A stretch of 64,000 bases of DNA from assembly GCF_003290125.1 (NCBI RefSeq), contig NZ_QMKH01000001.1, positions 248,001 to 312,000 of the forward strand, given 5' to 3'. The stretch comes from Microvirga flavescens. Lineage in GTDB: Bacteria; Pseudomonadota; Alphaproteobacteria; Rhizobiales; Beijerinckiaceae. This document shows, one piece after another, positions 8,534 to 17,263 of the stretch. The notes below the pieces were generated by a model. The model ran no database searches, was not told the origin of the DNA, and was given only the letters and a program-made list of their open reading frames with translations. Within the stretch, counting starts at the first letter, position 1. Every line of letters begins with the position of its first letter. The position numbers were made by a program, and so were the translations under genes.

Positions 8534-9673
8534 CTAGGGCTTATATTCGTTTACGCCCTCGCCGAGATGCGGGTTGTTCGCCTCGCGAATGCGAGCGGCT
8601 GCATCGTCGTAGATAAAGGGCAGGAAAGCGTAGCGGCGTCCGCTCGTGACCTTCGAGACCGCGTGCAGCAGCGAGCACGAGAATACGACAGCGCCGCCCG
8701 GCGGCATCTTGTAGCTGCGCGGTCCGTATTCCGGGAAGCTGATCTCGCCGCCCTCGAATTCCGCGTTGAGGTTGATCGACACGGCGAACCGGCGATGGGC
8801 CGTTCCCTTCGTCGTATTGTCCCGGTGCGCGCGGAAATGGCCACCGTCCTCCGCCGCGTAGCAGGAGACGATGTAGCGCTCCATGCGCGTGGGGTTGAAG
8901 CAATGCACCTTGCGAATTTCGGGATTGATGCGGCGGACCACCCTGCTCTGCACCTGCCGCATGAGAGCCTGATCCGTAAGCACGTAATCCTTGCGACGCT
9001 TGTGCACGGCGTCGAACGCCGGAACCGTCTTGCCGTCGACCTCACGCATGAAGCCGGATTCCTGTCCGCCGTTTTCCTCGTAAAGATCGATGAGGTGACG
9101 GCAGAAGCTGGGTTCGAAAACATCCGGAATGATGAGAACCGGCGCCTGAATTTCGAAGCCGGGAAAGCGCTCCATCGGCGGCAGGTTTCGCAGGCAGTTC
9201 AGAAGCTGATCGAGATCGCTCCCGTCCTGCTGGAAAGGAATGACCTCACGAACGCGCAAGGTCGGATCCAGAACCAGCCAGAAGCGCCGGTAAGGAACAT
9301 TGCCCGGTTCTTTTGCTGTCTCGGATGGCAAGGCCCCGTAGAGGCGGCTTACACGCCCGTCGAAATCCCAAAAATGGCGAATGCCGGGAATGCTTTCGCG
9401 GGCGCGCCCGCTCTCCTGATCCTGAGGATCGGCACTGACGCCGAAGAACGCGATCTTCTCATCGTCGAACAAGGCCCGGTTTTTGCCCTGAATCGCCTCC
9501 AGCCGGGCCAGCCCTATTTCATCGGAAGCCGTCCCGTAAAAGCCGAGAACCAGATAGCGCCCCGCAGCCATGTCGAAGACATAGCGCGGATTTCCTGCGC
9601 AACTTTGCTCGAAACGCGGCGCGGGATCGCCGCGCATGATCATGTTGTAGGGCGGCCTTGCTTCGGTCGTCAT
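8534..9673 (-). CDS. Peroxiredoxin-like domain fused to a 2OG-Fe(II) oxygenase domain
   Basis: 379 aa from ATG at 9673 (AGAGG four bases upstream). An in-frame start at 9691 would add six residues. Residues 15-150 look like an AhpC/TSA-type thioredoxin fold (GDPAPRF..., YLVLGFYGTAS, AFFGVSADPQDQE, RRFWLVLDPTLRVREVIPF). The position of the peroxidatic Cys is occupied by the GTASDE stretch, with no Cys. The C-terminal part is a prolyl-4-hydroxylase-like 2OG-Fe(II) domain with the HRD iron motif, LLHAVSKVTSGRRYAF supplying the distal His and the 2OG-binding Arg. Such fusions occur in proteobacteria without a known substrate. Oxygenase call is good and Prx activity unlikely. Confidence 0.85.
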   Translation of the reverse strand: MTTEARPPYNMIMRGDPAPRFEQSCAGNPRYVFDMAAGRYLVLGFYGTASDEIGLARLEAIQGKNRALFDDEKIAFFGVSADPQDQESGRARESIPGIRHFWDFDGRVSRLYGALPSETAKEPGNVPYRRFWLVLDPTLRVREVIPFQQDGSDLDQLLNCLRNLPPMERFPGFEIQAPVLIIPDVFEPSFCRHLIDLYEENGGQESGFMREVDGKTVPAFDAVHKRRKDYVLTDQALMRQVQSRVVRRINPEIRKVHCFNPTRMERYIVSCYAAEDGGHFRAHRDNTTKGTAHRRFAVSINLNAEFEGGEISFPEYGPRSYKMPPGGAVVFSCSLLHAVSKVTSGRRYAFLPFIYDDAAARIREANNPHLGEGVNEYKP

Positions 9674-9733
9674 AGCACCTCTCAGACGCATTAATATTAC
9701 ATTTTGATACCGGCCTGGGTTCGCTGGCGCAAG

Positions 9734-10666
9734 TCACATCTGCCCGGCGAGCAGAAGCCCGACGCCGAGAACGATCAGACCCATGCCGAGAAGCTCCCGC
9801 CTCGTCGTGCCTTGCGCGAGAAGGCGGTGCGACACGGCCTGCGCCATCAGAACCTCGACCAGCGCCAGCGTCCGCACATTCGCGGCGGTGGTCAGCGAAA
9901 AACCGAGAAACCAGAATTGAGAGGCCAGCGCACCGAGAAATCCGGCTCCGAGCGAGGTCCGCCAGACGCGAAAACTCTTGATGAGGGCGTCGCGGTCAAA
10001 AAGGCCGAGCCAGACCAGGAGGATCAGGGTTTGGAGGCCAAGGCTCCAGGCAAGGGTGGTCGTCGCGCGGATGAAAAACGAGCTGTCCCCGAGCGACAGG
10101 ATCGCGCCGCGAAATCCGATGGCCGACAGGGCGAAGAAGGCCCCCGAGGCGATGCCGGCAACGACAGGGCGAAGGCCCGAGCCTGCGAGTTTCGTGCCGG
10201 GCTTTACCGACATCAGGATCACGCCGCCGGTCGCGATCAAAATGGCGAAAGCGATCAGCGGTGTCAGCCGGTCGCCGAGGATGACAAGGCCGAACAGGGC
10301 GACCTGAACCGGCTCCGTCTTGGTGTAGGCGGTCACGACCGCAAAGGAGCGCTCGCGCATCGCAAAGAGCATCAAGGCCGTCGCCAGGATCTGCGCCACG
10401 GCGCCCGCCCCCACATAAAGCGCGAACCCGCTGTCCGGCGCCGGGATGGCCTCGCCGGTCAGAAGCCATACGGCCAGAAGAGCGAGAAGCGCGAAGGGAA
10501 ACCCGTAGAGAAAGCGCACCTGCGTCGCCCCGACGGTGCCGATCATCCCCGTCAGCTTCCGCTGGGTGGCGTTGCGCCCCGTCTGAGCCGCGGCGGCTGC
10601 CAAGGTTATGGGAACCCAGAGAAAATTCAGAAGCATGACAATCTCGAATGAGGCGATTCTTGCCAT
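9734..10666 (-). CDS. EamA/DMT-family transporter
   Basis: 310 aa inner-membrane protein with about ten hydrophobic segments in two EamA repeats (for example LLNFLWVPITLAAAAA, GFPFALLALLAVWLL, VGAGAVAQILATALML, PLIAFAILIATGGVILM, GMGLIVLGVGLLLAG). ATG at 10666 is chosen because the open frame continues upstream into non-membrane sequence that opposes the carboxypeptidase gene. DMT proteins export or exchange small metabolites, and the substrate cannot be read from sequence. The gene is divergent from the D,D-carboxypeptidase, sharing a 156-bp control region. Confidence 0.9.
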   Translation of the reverse strand: MARIASFEIVMLLNFLWVPITLAAAAAQTGRNATQRKLTGMIGTVGATQVRFLYGFPFALLALLAVWLLTGEAIPAPDSGFALYVGAGAVAQILATALMLFAMRERSFAVVTAYTKTEPVQVALFGLVILGDRLTPLIAFAILIATGGVILMSVKPGTKLAGSGLRPVVAGIASGAFFALSAIGFRGAILSLGDSSFFIRATTTLAWSLGLQTLILLVWLGLFDRDALIKSFRVWRTSLGAGFLGALASQFWFLGFSLTTAANVRTLALVEVLMAQAVSHRLLAQGTTRRELLGMGLIVLGVGLLLAGQM

Positions 10667-10822
10667 GCTCTTGCCACGGAATCCCTTAGAAAGGGTGGAC
10701 GTGAAAAGGCAGGGGCTGTCCAAACCTAGCCAAACCCTATCTTCGCAGTTAAAAATATCCCTGCTCGTTGAGGCAGGGGCGCAAGGCCTTTTGCGACCGT
10801 TTTTGCTTTGGAGTCGTTCCGC

Positions 10823-12112
10823 ATGGGTAAGAGTCGAGCTTTCCGTTTCGCGGTTCTCGCCCTCGCGACGCTCGGCGTCGGAACGGCCTATGCAGGCAGC
10901 CCCTCCCTGGTCGTCGAGCTTGAATCCGGCCGCGTGCTTCATGCGGACAGGGCGACGGATCCCTGGTATCCCGCCTCCATCACCAAGCTCATGACGGTCT
11001 ATGTGGCGCTGGATCTCGTCGAAGCGGGACAGGCGCGGATGGATCAACTCCTGACTGTGTCGGAGGCCGCTGCGGCCCTGCCGCCGTCGAAAATGGCCTT
11101 CAAGCCCGGCACCCAGATCCGTCTCGACAACGCGCTCAAGATCATCATGGTCAAGTCGGCGAACGACGTCGCCGCGACCATTGCCGAGAACCTCGGCGGT
11201 TCCATCGACGGCTTCGCGACCATGATGAACGAGGAAGCGCGGCGGCTCGGCATGCGCGAGAGCCGCTTCGTCAATCCTCACGGCCTGCCTGACGACCGCA
11301 ACCAGACCTCGGCCCGCGACATGGCCATTCTCGGCCGTGCCCTGCTCACCCATTTTCCGGAATATCAGGGCCTGTTCGAAATTGGCGCCATTCAGTATGG
11401 CCGCCGCATCATGCGCAACACCAATGGCCTGATTGGGCGCTATCCCGGCGCGGACGGCATGAAGACCGGCTTCATCTGCTCGGCCGGGTTCAACGTGGTG
11501 GCCAGCGCCACCCGCAACGGACGTCACCTCATCACCGTGGTGCTCGGAGCGCCTTCCGCGAACGAGCGCACCATGAAGGCGGCGGAGTTGTTCGACCTCG
11601 GCTTCAACAGCCCGACGAGCCCCTCGAGCTACTCGCTGGACACCCTGCCCGCCTCCGTGAGCCAGACGCCGCCCGACATGCGCCCGCTGATCTGCGACCG
11701 CAAAGGGCCGATGCCGCAGGAGGAAAACCTCACCACCGTCGGAGCCGAGCCCGAATCGACGACCCCCAACCTCCTTTCCTCACCGAACGTCTTCGCCTAT
11801 GCCGGCGCGCAGCCGCAGCGCACAGCCCTCGGCCCGCGCTCGGCCGTGGAGCCGGTGCCGGTCTGGATCGGCCTCAACCCGCCAAGCCCGGCTGAGCTCG
11901 CCGCCCAGGCCGCGGCGGAAGACGCCGCCGACAAGGCGCGGACAACCAAGTCCAAAAAAACGGTCGCAGCGAAGAGCGCGGACCAGTCGCGCGCCAGCAT
12001 CTCGATCAAACCGGTGAGCAGCACTGTCAAACCCGCGGCCAAGACACCTCCCAAAGCGCCTGCGAAGACATCCGCCAAAGCATCGCCGAAGCCGGCCACC
12101 AAGGCGAACTGA
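10823..12112 (+). CDS. D-alanyl-D-alanine carboxypeptidase with Lys/Ala/Pro-rich tail
   Basis: 429 aa. Signal peptide (residues 1-25, cleavage near TAYAG), then a class A/PBP5-type serine peptidase domain: SxxK is SITK (52-55), SxN is SAN (112-114) and KTG is at 214-216. It trims the terminal D-Ala of peptidoglycan pentapeptides in the periplasm. After about residue 285 the domain is followed by a low-complexity tail, ending in a run of K/A/P/T (from about residue 375) in place of the usual PBP5 C-terminal beta domain and membrane helix. ATG at 10823 is favoured over TTG at 10808 because GGAG precedes it by nine bases and the signal peptide then starts correctly. Confidence 0.92.
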   Translation: MGKSRAFRFAVLALATLGVGTAYAGSPSLVVELESGRVLHADRATDPWYPASITKLMTVYVALDLVEAGQARMDQLLTVSEAAAALPPSKMAFKPGTQIRLDNALKIIMVKSANDVAATIAENLGGSIDGFATMMNEEARRLGMRESRFVNPHGLPDDRNQTSARDMAILGRALLTHFPEYQGLFEIGAIQYGRRIMRNTNGLIGRYPGADGMKTGFICSAGFNVVASATRNGRHLITVVLGAPSANERTMKAAELFDLGFNSPTSPSSYSLDTLPASVSQTPPDMRPLICDRKGPMPQEENLTTVGAEPESTTPNLLSSPNVFAYAGAQPQRTALGPRSAVEPVPVWIGLNPPSPAELAAQAAAEDAADKARTTKSKKTVAAKSADQSRASISIKPVSSTVKPAAKTPPKAPAKTSAKASPKPATKAN

Positions 12113-12157
12113 CTTAGGTTCGCATCCCGCCAGCGGCGACACGTCCCGGTACAAATG

Positions 12158-12190
12158 AAAAGCCTCCGCCGGAGCCCAGCGGAGGCTTTG
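12158..12190. terminator. Bidirectional intrinsic terminator
   Basis: AAAGCCTCCGC (12159-12169) pairs with GCGGAGGCTTT (12179-12189), an 11-bp perfect stem flanked by A-run and T-run. It separates the convergent carboxypeptidase and RTX genes. Confidence 0.88.
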
Positions 12191-12214
12191 CTCATGAGTG
12201 CGCGTTGAAGCCGA

Positions 12215-14206
12215 TCAGATGACGAAGAAATCCTTGTAGGTGATCTTGAGGTTCTTCGAGAGCGTGGCGATCTCCACCGCCTTGGACTTCGTGCCCGAAC
12301 CGTCGGCGTCGTAGTAGAGAACGCCCTTCTTGTCGTCGTAGATGATGTAGTCGTTCTTGTCCTTGGCCTTCTCGCCGATGGTGAAGAAGCCCTTCTTGAG
12401 CTGCGCGGGCGCATCCGCAGAGCCCTTCGCGCCGAGCTTGGCGAAGACGGCATTGTCGAGCCAGATCGAGTCGTCCTTCACGCTGAAGTCCACGATCTTG
12501 TCCCGGTTGGTCTTCGCGCCGGCCTTGGCGTCGAACACGAAAGCGTCTTTGCCTGTGCCGCCCTTGAGCTGATCGTGGCCCAGCCCGCCCCAGAGCTTGT
12601 CGTCCCCGGCGCCGCCCTGCAGGTTGTCTTTCCCGCGTCCGCCCTTGAGCAGGTTGGCGAGGGTGTCGCCCACAAGCGCATCGTCGAAATCGGAGCCCGT
12701 GACGCCCTCGATCGACTTGAGGACATCGCCCGCCGCTTCGCCGGCGCTGCCGGTTTTCTTGGCAAGGTCGACGCTGACCCGGCTCGCGGCCTTGGCATAG
12801 GAGGCCACGTCGACCCCGGCGCCGCCGTCGAGGCTGTCCGCCCCCGTGCCGCCGTCGAGCGTATCAGAGCCGGCATTGCCGTAAAGACGATCCTGACCGG
12901 CGAGGCCCTTCAGCGTGTCGTTGAAGACCGTTCCGACGTAGTTATCTTCCTCGTCCGAGCCGGCCCAATCGAGGCTCTCCACGCGCGGATCGAAGACCTG
13001 GGCCGCACTGTAAGGATCTCTGTTGCCGTTGAACTCCGACCAGGTGAGCAGCAACCGGCCATCGGCCAGCGCGGACAAGGCGGGATTCTCGACATCGAAG
13101 GAACCACCGGTCGCGACCATGATCTCGTCGCCATCGCGGGTGCCGTCTGCCCCGAAACTCGCAAGGCGAAGCGATACTGTCCTGTCGCCCGGAACTGGCT
13201 TATCGACGAGATCGATATACGCCACCGCGAAACCGCCGTTCGGCAAGGCGGCGACGGAAGGGGTGCGTTGCAGCCCTTCCGTTTTGGCGTTGATCTGGAA
13301 ATCGCCGCCGACCGGAGTGCCGTCCGCATTGAAGATGCGCCCGCGAACCGAAAGGCTGGATGGGTCTTCGCTCGTTGGGTTTTGCTGTGTCCAGACGGCC
13401 ACGAACCGCCCATCCGCGAGTGCCGTGATGGACGGCTGAATCTGATATCCGTCCAAGGTCGTCGGCAAGACAATGCCGTCTGCCGAGGTGACCTCCGAAC
13501 CATCGGGCCTGTAGATATGGCCCAGCACATCGCCAGTTTCGAAATCCTCATAAGCGACGACGATGTTCCCGTTCTTGAGCGTCGTCATCTGATTCATGTT
13601 GCTGGTGGAACTGACAAGAATATTGGTGCCAGTCCGGTTTCCGTTCGCATCGTAAGCCTGGAAGCGTGTCTCCAATTCTTCAGGCTGACCGGATTGCGGC
13701 GCGACAGTGTCGCTATGCATGTAGGAAAGTGCAAAGCCGCCGTTGTCGAGGGCGGTGAGCGTGGGGACTCCTTGCCAACTCTCATTGTTCTCAAGCGCGA
13801 GAAACTCGGCTCCAGCCGTACGATCAGTCTCGTAGACGCGCAGAAAGACGTCTTCGTTCACAGGGGCGCCATCCGGCGAGTAGCTGTAGGACACAGCAAA
13901 ACCGCCATCTTTCAGAGCAGCCACGCTGAGATTGTTATGAGCGGCATAATCGCCCGTTCTGGAGCTGACCAAGAACTCCGCGCCGAGCTTGTCGCCGTTG
14001 GCGTAGAAAGTCTGCCCCTGGACAGTGCTGTGCCTGACGAGAACGGGATCTCCCGTTTCCGGATCATTTCCCAGGTTCTCGATGACCTCTGCGAGCCAGA
14101 CGACGACAAAAGTCCCGTCCTTGAGGGTGGCGACGCTGCGCCCCTCGGAAAACGAACCAACCGAGTTGATCCGGAAAGCAGGTCCGGTGGCAGCAGGGGT
14201 GCCCAT
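12215..14206 (-). CDS. RTX calcium-binding protein with seven beta-strand repeats
   Basis: 663 aa from ATG at 14206 (GAAGGA seven bases upstream; an ATG at 14221 adds five residues). The first 415 residues hold seven repeats of about 55-60 aa, each with a core such as VATLKDGTFVVVW, VAALKDGGFAVSY, LTALDNGGFALSY, MTTLKNGNIVVAY, ITALADGRFVAVW, VAALPNGGFAVAY and LSALADGRLLLTW. This looks like a seven-bladed propeller. After it come RTX nonapeptides (GGTGADSLDGGAGVD, GGAGDDKLWGGLGHDQL) and a C-terminus ending DFFVI, which fits a type I secretion signal. No signal peptide is present. No ABC/MFP exporter lies nearby. Function is unknown, and surface or secreted location is inferred. Confidence 0.87.
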   Translation of the reverse strand: MGTPAATGPAFRINSVGSFSEGRSVATLKDGTFVVVWLAEVIENLGNDPETGDPVLVRHSTVQGQTFYANGDKLGAEFLVSSRTGDYAAHNNLSVAALKDGGFAVSYSYSPDGAPVNEDVFLRVYETDRTAGAEFLALENNESWQGVPTLTALDNGGFALSYMHSDTVAPQSGQPEELETRFQAYDANGNRTGTNILVSSTSNMNQMTTLKNGNIVVAYEDFETGDVLGHIYRPDGSEVTSADGIVLPTTLDGYQIQPSITALADGRFVAVWTQQNPTSEDPSSLSVRGRIFNADGTPVGGDFQINAKTEGLQRTPSVAALPNGGFAVAYIDLVDKPVPGDRTVSLRLASFGADGTRDGDEIMVATGGSFDVENPALSALADGRLLLTWSEFNGNRDPYSAAQVFDPRVESLDWAGSDEEDNYVGTVFNDTLKGLAGQDRLYGNAGSDTLDGGTGADSLDGGAGVDVASYAKAASRVSVDLAKKTGSAGEAAGDVLKSIEGVTGSDFDDALVGDTLANLLKGGRGKDNLQGGAGDDKLWGGLGHDQLKGGTGKDAFVFDAKAGAKTNRDKIVDFSVKDDSIWLDNAVFAKLGAKGSADAPAQLKKGFFTIGEKAKDKNDYIIYDDKKGVLYYDADGSGTKSKAVEIATLSKNLKITYKDFFVI

Positions 14207-14426
14207 GATAGATCCTTCCATGAGGCCAGAAAAAAGGCCTTATGGACAACTCTGTCATAGGACTATCGGCCTTCCTCTCTTCGAATGCAGGGGGGCCGTC
14301 TCAAGAATGCGCGCGCGACATCTCACCCCGATCCGGAAGCCCTTCCTGTCAGCGGAGGTTCAAATGGAGGCTCTTGCAATCGGCGGCGATCCGCGCGAAC
14401 GGTGGTGCCCCTTTCTTGAGCAACCG

Positions 14427-15326
14427 ATGTCCAAGACCGCCCTTCCCTTCAACGGCCTGTTATTCGCCCTCGGCTCCGCTGGGCTCTATGGGCTCAACAT
14501 CGTCTATGCGCGGGTCGCGGCGCTCGCGGGGGTCAACGGCCCCGCCATCGTTGTCTATCGCGTGCTGCTGATGCTCGGCCTGACCGTCGGGGCGGCCTAC
14601 CTGATGCGCCGGCATCTCAAGGCGGAGCGGGAGGAGTGGCGTACGCTGGCGCTGCTCGGCATCGCCACGGCCTTCGTCGGCCTTTGCTACATTTCCTCCG
14701 TCGCGTTCATTCCCGTGACGATGGCGACGGTGATCTTCTACGCCTATCCGACCATGATCGTGCTCGCGACGCCGTTTGTGGACAAGACACCGCTGACGCC
14801 CTCGCTCGCGGGCGTCGTCGTCATTTCCCTCATCGGCGTGGTGCTCGTGGTGGGGCCTGTCTTCGAAGGCCTCGACTGGCGTGGGCTTGCGCTTGCGGCG
14901 GGCGCAGGCGTCGCCACCGCCACGCAGTTCTTTGCCGCCGCACGCTGCCGCAAAACAGACCCTGTCGCGAAGGTGTTCTGGGTTCACCTGATCGTGCTGC
15001 CGACTGCGCTCCTCGTCGGTGCGCTGACGGGGCAGCTGGAATCGCCGGCGATCCTCGCCATCGCGCCCTTCGCGGTCTTCATGACCATCGGCGGGTATGT
15101 GATCGGCTTTATCTTCCAGATGCTGGCGCTCGCGCGCATTTCGGCGGCGGCGGCGGGCATCGCCTATTGCATCGAGCCGGTCGTCTCGGCGCTTGCTTCG
15201 GTGATGGTGCTGGGTGAGCGTCTCTCAAGCCTGCAGATCGGCGGCGGCGTTCTTGTGCTCTTTGCCGTCGTCACCAATGTTTACCTCGAGAGCCGCCGCT
15301 CCACCCCTCTCGTTCCGACGGATTGA
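14427..15326 (+). CDS. EamA/DMT-family transporter
   Basis: 299 aa with about ten membrane segments in two EamA repeats (FNGLLFALGSAGLYGLNIVYA at the N-terminus; GGVLVLFAVVTNVYLE at the end; PVTMATVIFYAYPTMIVLA and AGIAYCIEPVVSALASVMVLGERL are family blocks). The 14427 ATG gives the normal family N-terminus. An in-frame ATG at 14364 has a better GGAGG site and would add 21 hydrophilic residues, so the start is open. It is four bases upstream of the COG0523 GTPase gene and probably co-transcribed with it, which could hint at metal-linked transport (inference). Confidence 0.9.
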   Translation: MSKTALPFNGLLFALGSAGLYGLNIVYARVAALAGVNGPAIVVYRVLLMLGLTVGAAYLMRRHLKAEREEWRTLALLGIATAFVGLCYISSVAFIPVTMATVIFYAYPTMIVLATPFVDKTPLTPSLAGVVVISLIGVVLVVGPVFEGLDWRGLALAAGAGVATATQFFAAARCRKTDPVAKVFWVHLIVLPTALLVGALTGQLESPAILAIAPFAVFMTIGGYVIGFIFQMLALARISAAAAGIAYCIEPVVSALASVMVLGERLSSLQIGGGVLVLFAVVTNVYLESRRSTPLVPTD

Positions 15327-15330
15327 ACCG

Positions 15331-16482
15331 ATGTCAGACCGGCCCGCAGGCCCCCTGCCGCCCATTCCCCTCACGATCCTCACGGGCTTTCTCGGCGCGG
15401 GCAAGACGACCCTGCTCAACCGCCTGCTGCAAAGCCCTGAGCTGCACGACACCGTCGTCATCATCAACGAGTTCGGTGAGATCGGCCTCGATCATCTTCT
15501 CGTCGAAAAAGTGGACGAGGGCATGGTGCTTCTCTCCGCGGGCTGCCTGTGCTGCACCGTGCGCGGCGACCTCATCGCAACGCTGGAAGACCTTTTGCGC
15601 AAGCGCGACAACGGGCGCATCGCGCCCTTCCGCCGCGTGATCATCGAGACGACGGGCCTTGCCGATCCGGCGCCCATTCTGCATGCGGTTCTCTACCATC
15701 CCTATCTTTCCATGCGCTATGCGGTGGAAGGCGTCGTCACCGTGATCGACGCGGTGAACGGCGCGGCGACACTCGACCGGCACCGCGAGGCGCTCAAGCA
15801 GGCGGCTGTCGCGGAGCGCATCGTTCTGACGAAAACCGATCTCGTGACGGATGGGAGCACGCTAGACGCCTTGCGCGAGCGGCTTCACCATCTCAATCCC
15901 GGCGCGGAGATCCTGCCCGCAGACGCGCCGGCAGAAAAGATCGTCGCCGGCGGCCTGTTCGACCTGAACGGCAAGATTGCCGACGTGCGTGATTGGCTGA
16001 AGGCCGAGGCGGTGGAGGAGGCCGAGCGCGAAAGCCACGCGCATCAGCACCATCATCACCATCACGGGCATGGGCACGATCATCACGATCATCACCATCA
16101 TGACGTGAACCGTCATGATGAGCGCATCCGCGCCTTCTGCCTCACCAGCGATACGCCGATCCCGCAAGGCTCGCTCGACATGTTTCTCGATCTTCTGCGC
16201 TCATCGCAAGGCGCGAAGCTCCTGCGCGTGAAGGGCCTTGTCGCGCTGGCCGAAGATCCCGACCATCCGGTGGTCATTCACGGCGTGCAGCACGTCATCC
16301 ACGTTCCGGCCGTGCTGCCGCAATGGCCGAGCGCGGACCGCCGTAGCCGCATCGTCTTCATCGTCGACGATCTGGAGCGCGAGAGCGTCGAGAAGCTCTG
16401 GAACGCCTTCCTCCACAAGCCCGGCATCGATCAGCCGGACGCGGCGGCGCTCTCCGACAATCCGCTCTCGCTGCGGCGCTAG
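15331..16482 (+). CDS. COG0523 (CobW/YjiA/ZNG) family GTP-binding protein
   Basis: 383 aa G3E-class P-loop GTPase. Walker A GFLGAGKTT (19-27), the metal motif CLCC (72-75; family form CxCC), Walker B IIETTGLADP and guanine motif TKTD are all present. A His-rich segment (about residues 235-257, HHHHHHGHGHDHHDHHHH) lies between the GTPase and the C-terminal CobW_C domain, which points to zinc handling or another divalent metal. Family members deliver metal to client enzymes when the metal is scarce. It follows the EamA gene by four bases. No Zur box was identified. Cobalamin role not implied despite the CobW name. Confidence 0.94.
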   Translation: MSDRPAGPLPPIPLTILTGFLGAGKTTLLNRLLQSPELHDTVVIINEFGEIGLDHLLVEKVDEGMVLLSAGCLCCTVRGDLIATLEDLLRKRDNGRIAPFRRVIIETTGLADPAPILHAVLYHPYLSMRYAVEGVVTVIDAVNGAATLDRHREALKQAAVAERIVLTKTDLVTDGSTLDALRERLHHLNPGAEILPADAPAEKIVAGGLFDLNGKIADVRDWLKAEAVEEAERESHAHQHHHHHHGHGHDHHDHHHHDVNRHDERIRAFCLTSDTPIPQGSLDMFLDLLRSSQGAKLLRVKGLVALAEDPDHPVVIHGVQHVIHVPAVLPQWPSADRRSRIVFIVDDLERESVEKLWNAFLHKPGIDQPDAAALSDNPLSLRR

Positions 16483-16487
16483 CCTGG

Positions 16488-17255
16488 TTACGCCGCCATC
16501 TGCGAACGCTGCGCCCAGCCGGTCATGGATCGCTCGACGTAAGCCGTGAGCGCGTACATGGCGACGCCGAGCACCGCGAGCACCACGAGGGCCGCCCAGA
16601 CGAGGGGCACTTCGAAGGCGGCGGAAGCACGGGTGAGCAGATTGCCGATGCCGACATTCGAGGCGTTCTGTTCGCCGATCACCGAACCCACATAGGCCAG
16701 CGTGATCGCAACCTTCAGCGATCCGAAGAAGTAGGGCATCGCGCGCGGCACGCCGACCTTCACGACGATGTCGGTTTTCGACGCGCCAAGAGCGCGCAAC
16801 ACGTCCTCCATCTCCGGCTCAACCGTGGAGATGCCCGTCGCCACATTCACCACGATGGGGAAGAACGAGATCAGGAACGCCGTCATCACGGGCGGTACCC
16901 AGCCGACACCGAACCAGAACACGAGGATCGGCACAACCGCCACCTTCGGCACGGAATTGAATCCGACGAGAAGCGGATAGGTGCCCGCGTTGATGAGGCG
17001 CGAGGCACCGAGCGCCATGCCGAGCGCAAGCCCGAAAACGACGGCGAGCGAGAAACCCGCAACCGTCATCCAGAGAGTGTGCATGGCGTGGTAAGCAAGC
17101 TGCGTGCGGTATTCCCATATCGCCGCAAGAATCACAGACGGCGCGGGCAGGATGAAGCCGGAGACGTTCAGCACCCGGCAGGCGATTTCCCACAGCGCGA
17201 AGAAGCCGATGCTGAAGAGCCAGGGAGCGATGGCGAGGTGGCGATTCTTGTGCAT
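16488..17255 (-). CDS. ABC transporter permease (SsuC/TauC/ThiX-like)
   Basis: 255 aa inner-membrane permease of the BPD (binding-protein-dependent) type with six hydrophobic segments. The EAA loop appears as EDVLRALGASKTDIVVKVGVP. The start ATG at 17255 has GAGG six bases before it, and a TTG at 17267 is less likely. The ATPase gene ends at 17264, so the two genes are eight bases apart and probably coupled. With the ATPase (17264-18055) and the NMT1-type binding protein (18182) it forms a complete importer. The family covers sulfonates, taurine, nitrate and thiamine precursors, so the substrate is open. Confidence 0.93.
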   Translation of the reverse strand: MHKNRHLAIAPWLFSIGFFALWEIACRVLNVSGFILPAPSVILAAIWEYRTQLAYHAMHTLWMTVAGFSLAVVFGLALGMALGASRLINAGTYPLLVGFNSVPKVAVVPILVFWFGVGWVPPVMTAFLISFFPIVVNVATGISTVEPEMEDVLRALGASKTDIVVKVGVPRAMPYFFGSLKVAITLAYVGSVIGEQNASNVGIGNLLTRASAAFEVPLVWAALVVLAVLGVAMYALTAYVERSMTGWAQRSQMAA

Positions 17256-17263
17256 GAAAAACC

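Noticed and set aside
9734..11527. Extended 597-codon reading of the EamA gene
   Set aside because: The N-terminal extension opposes the carboxypeptidase gene; the real start is at 10666.
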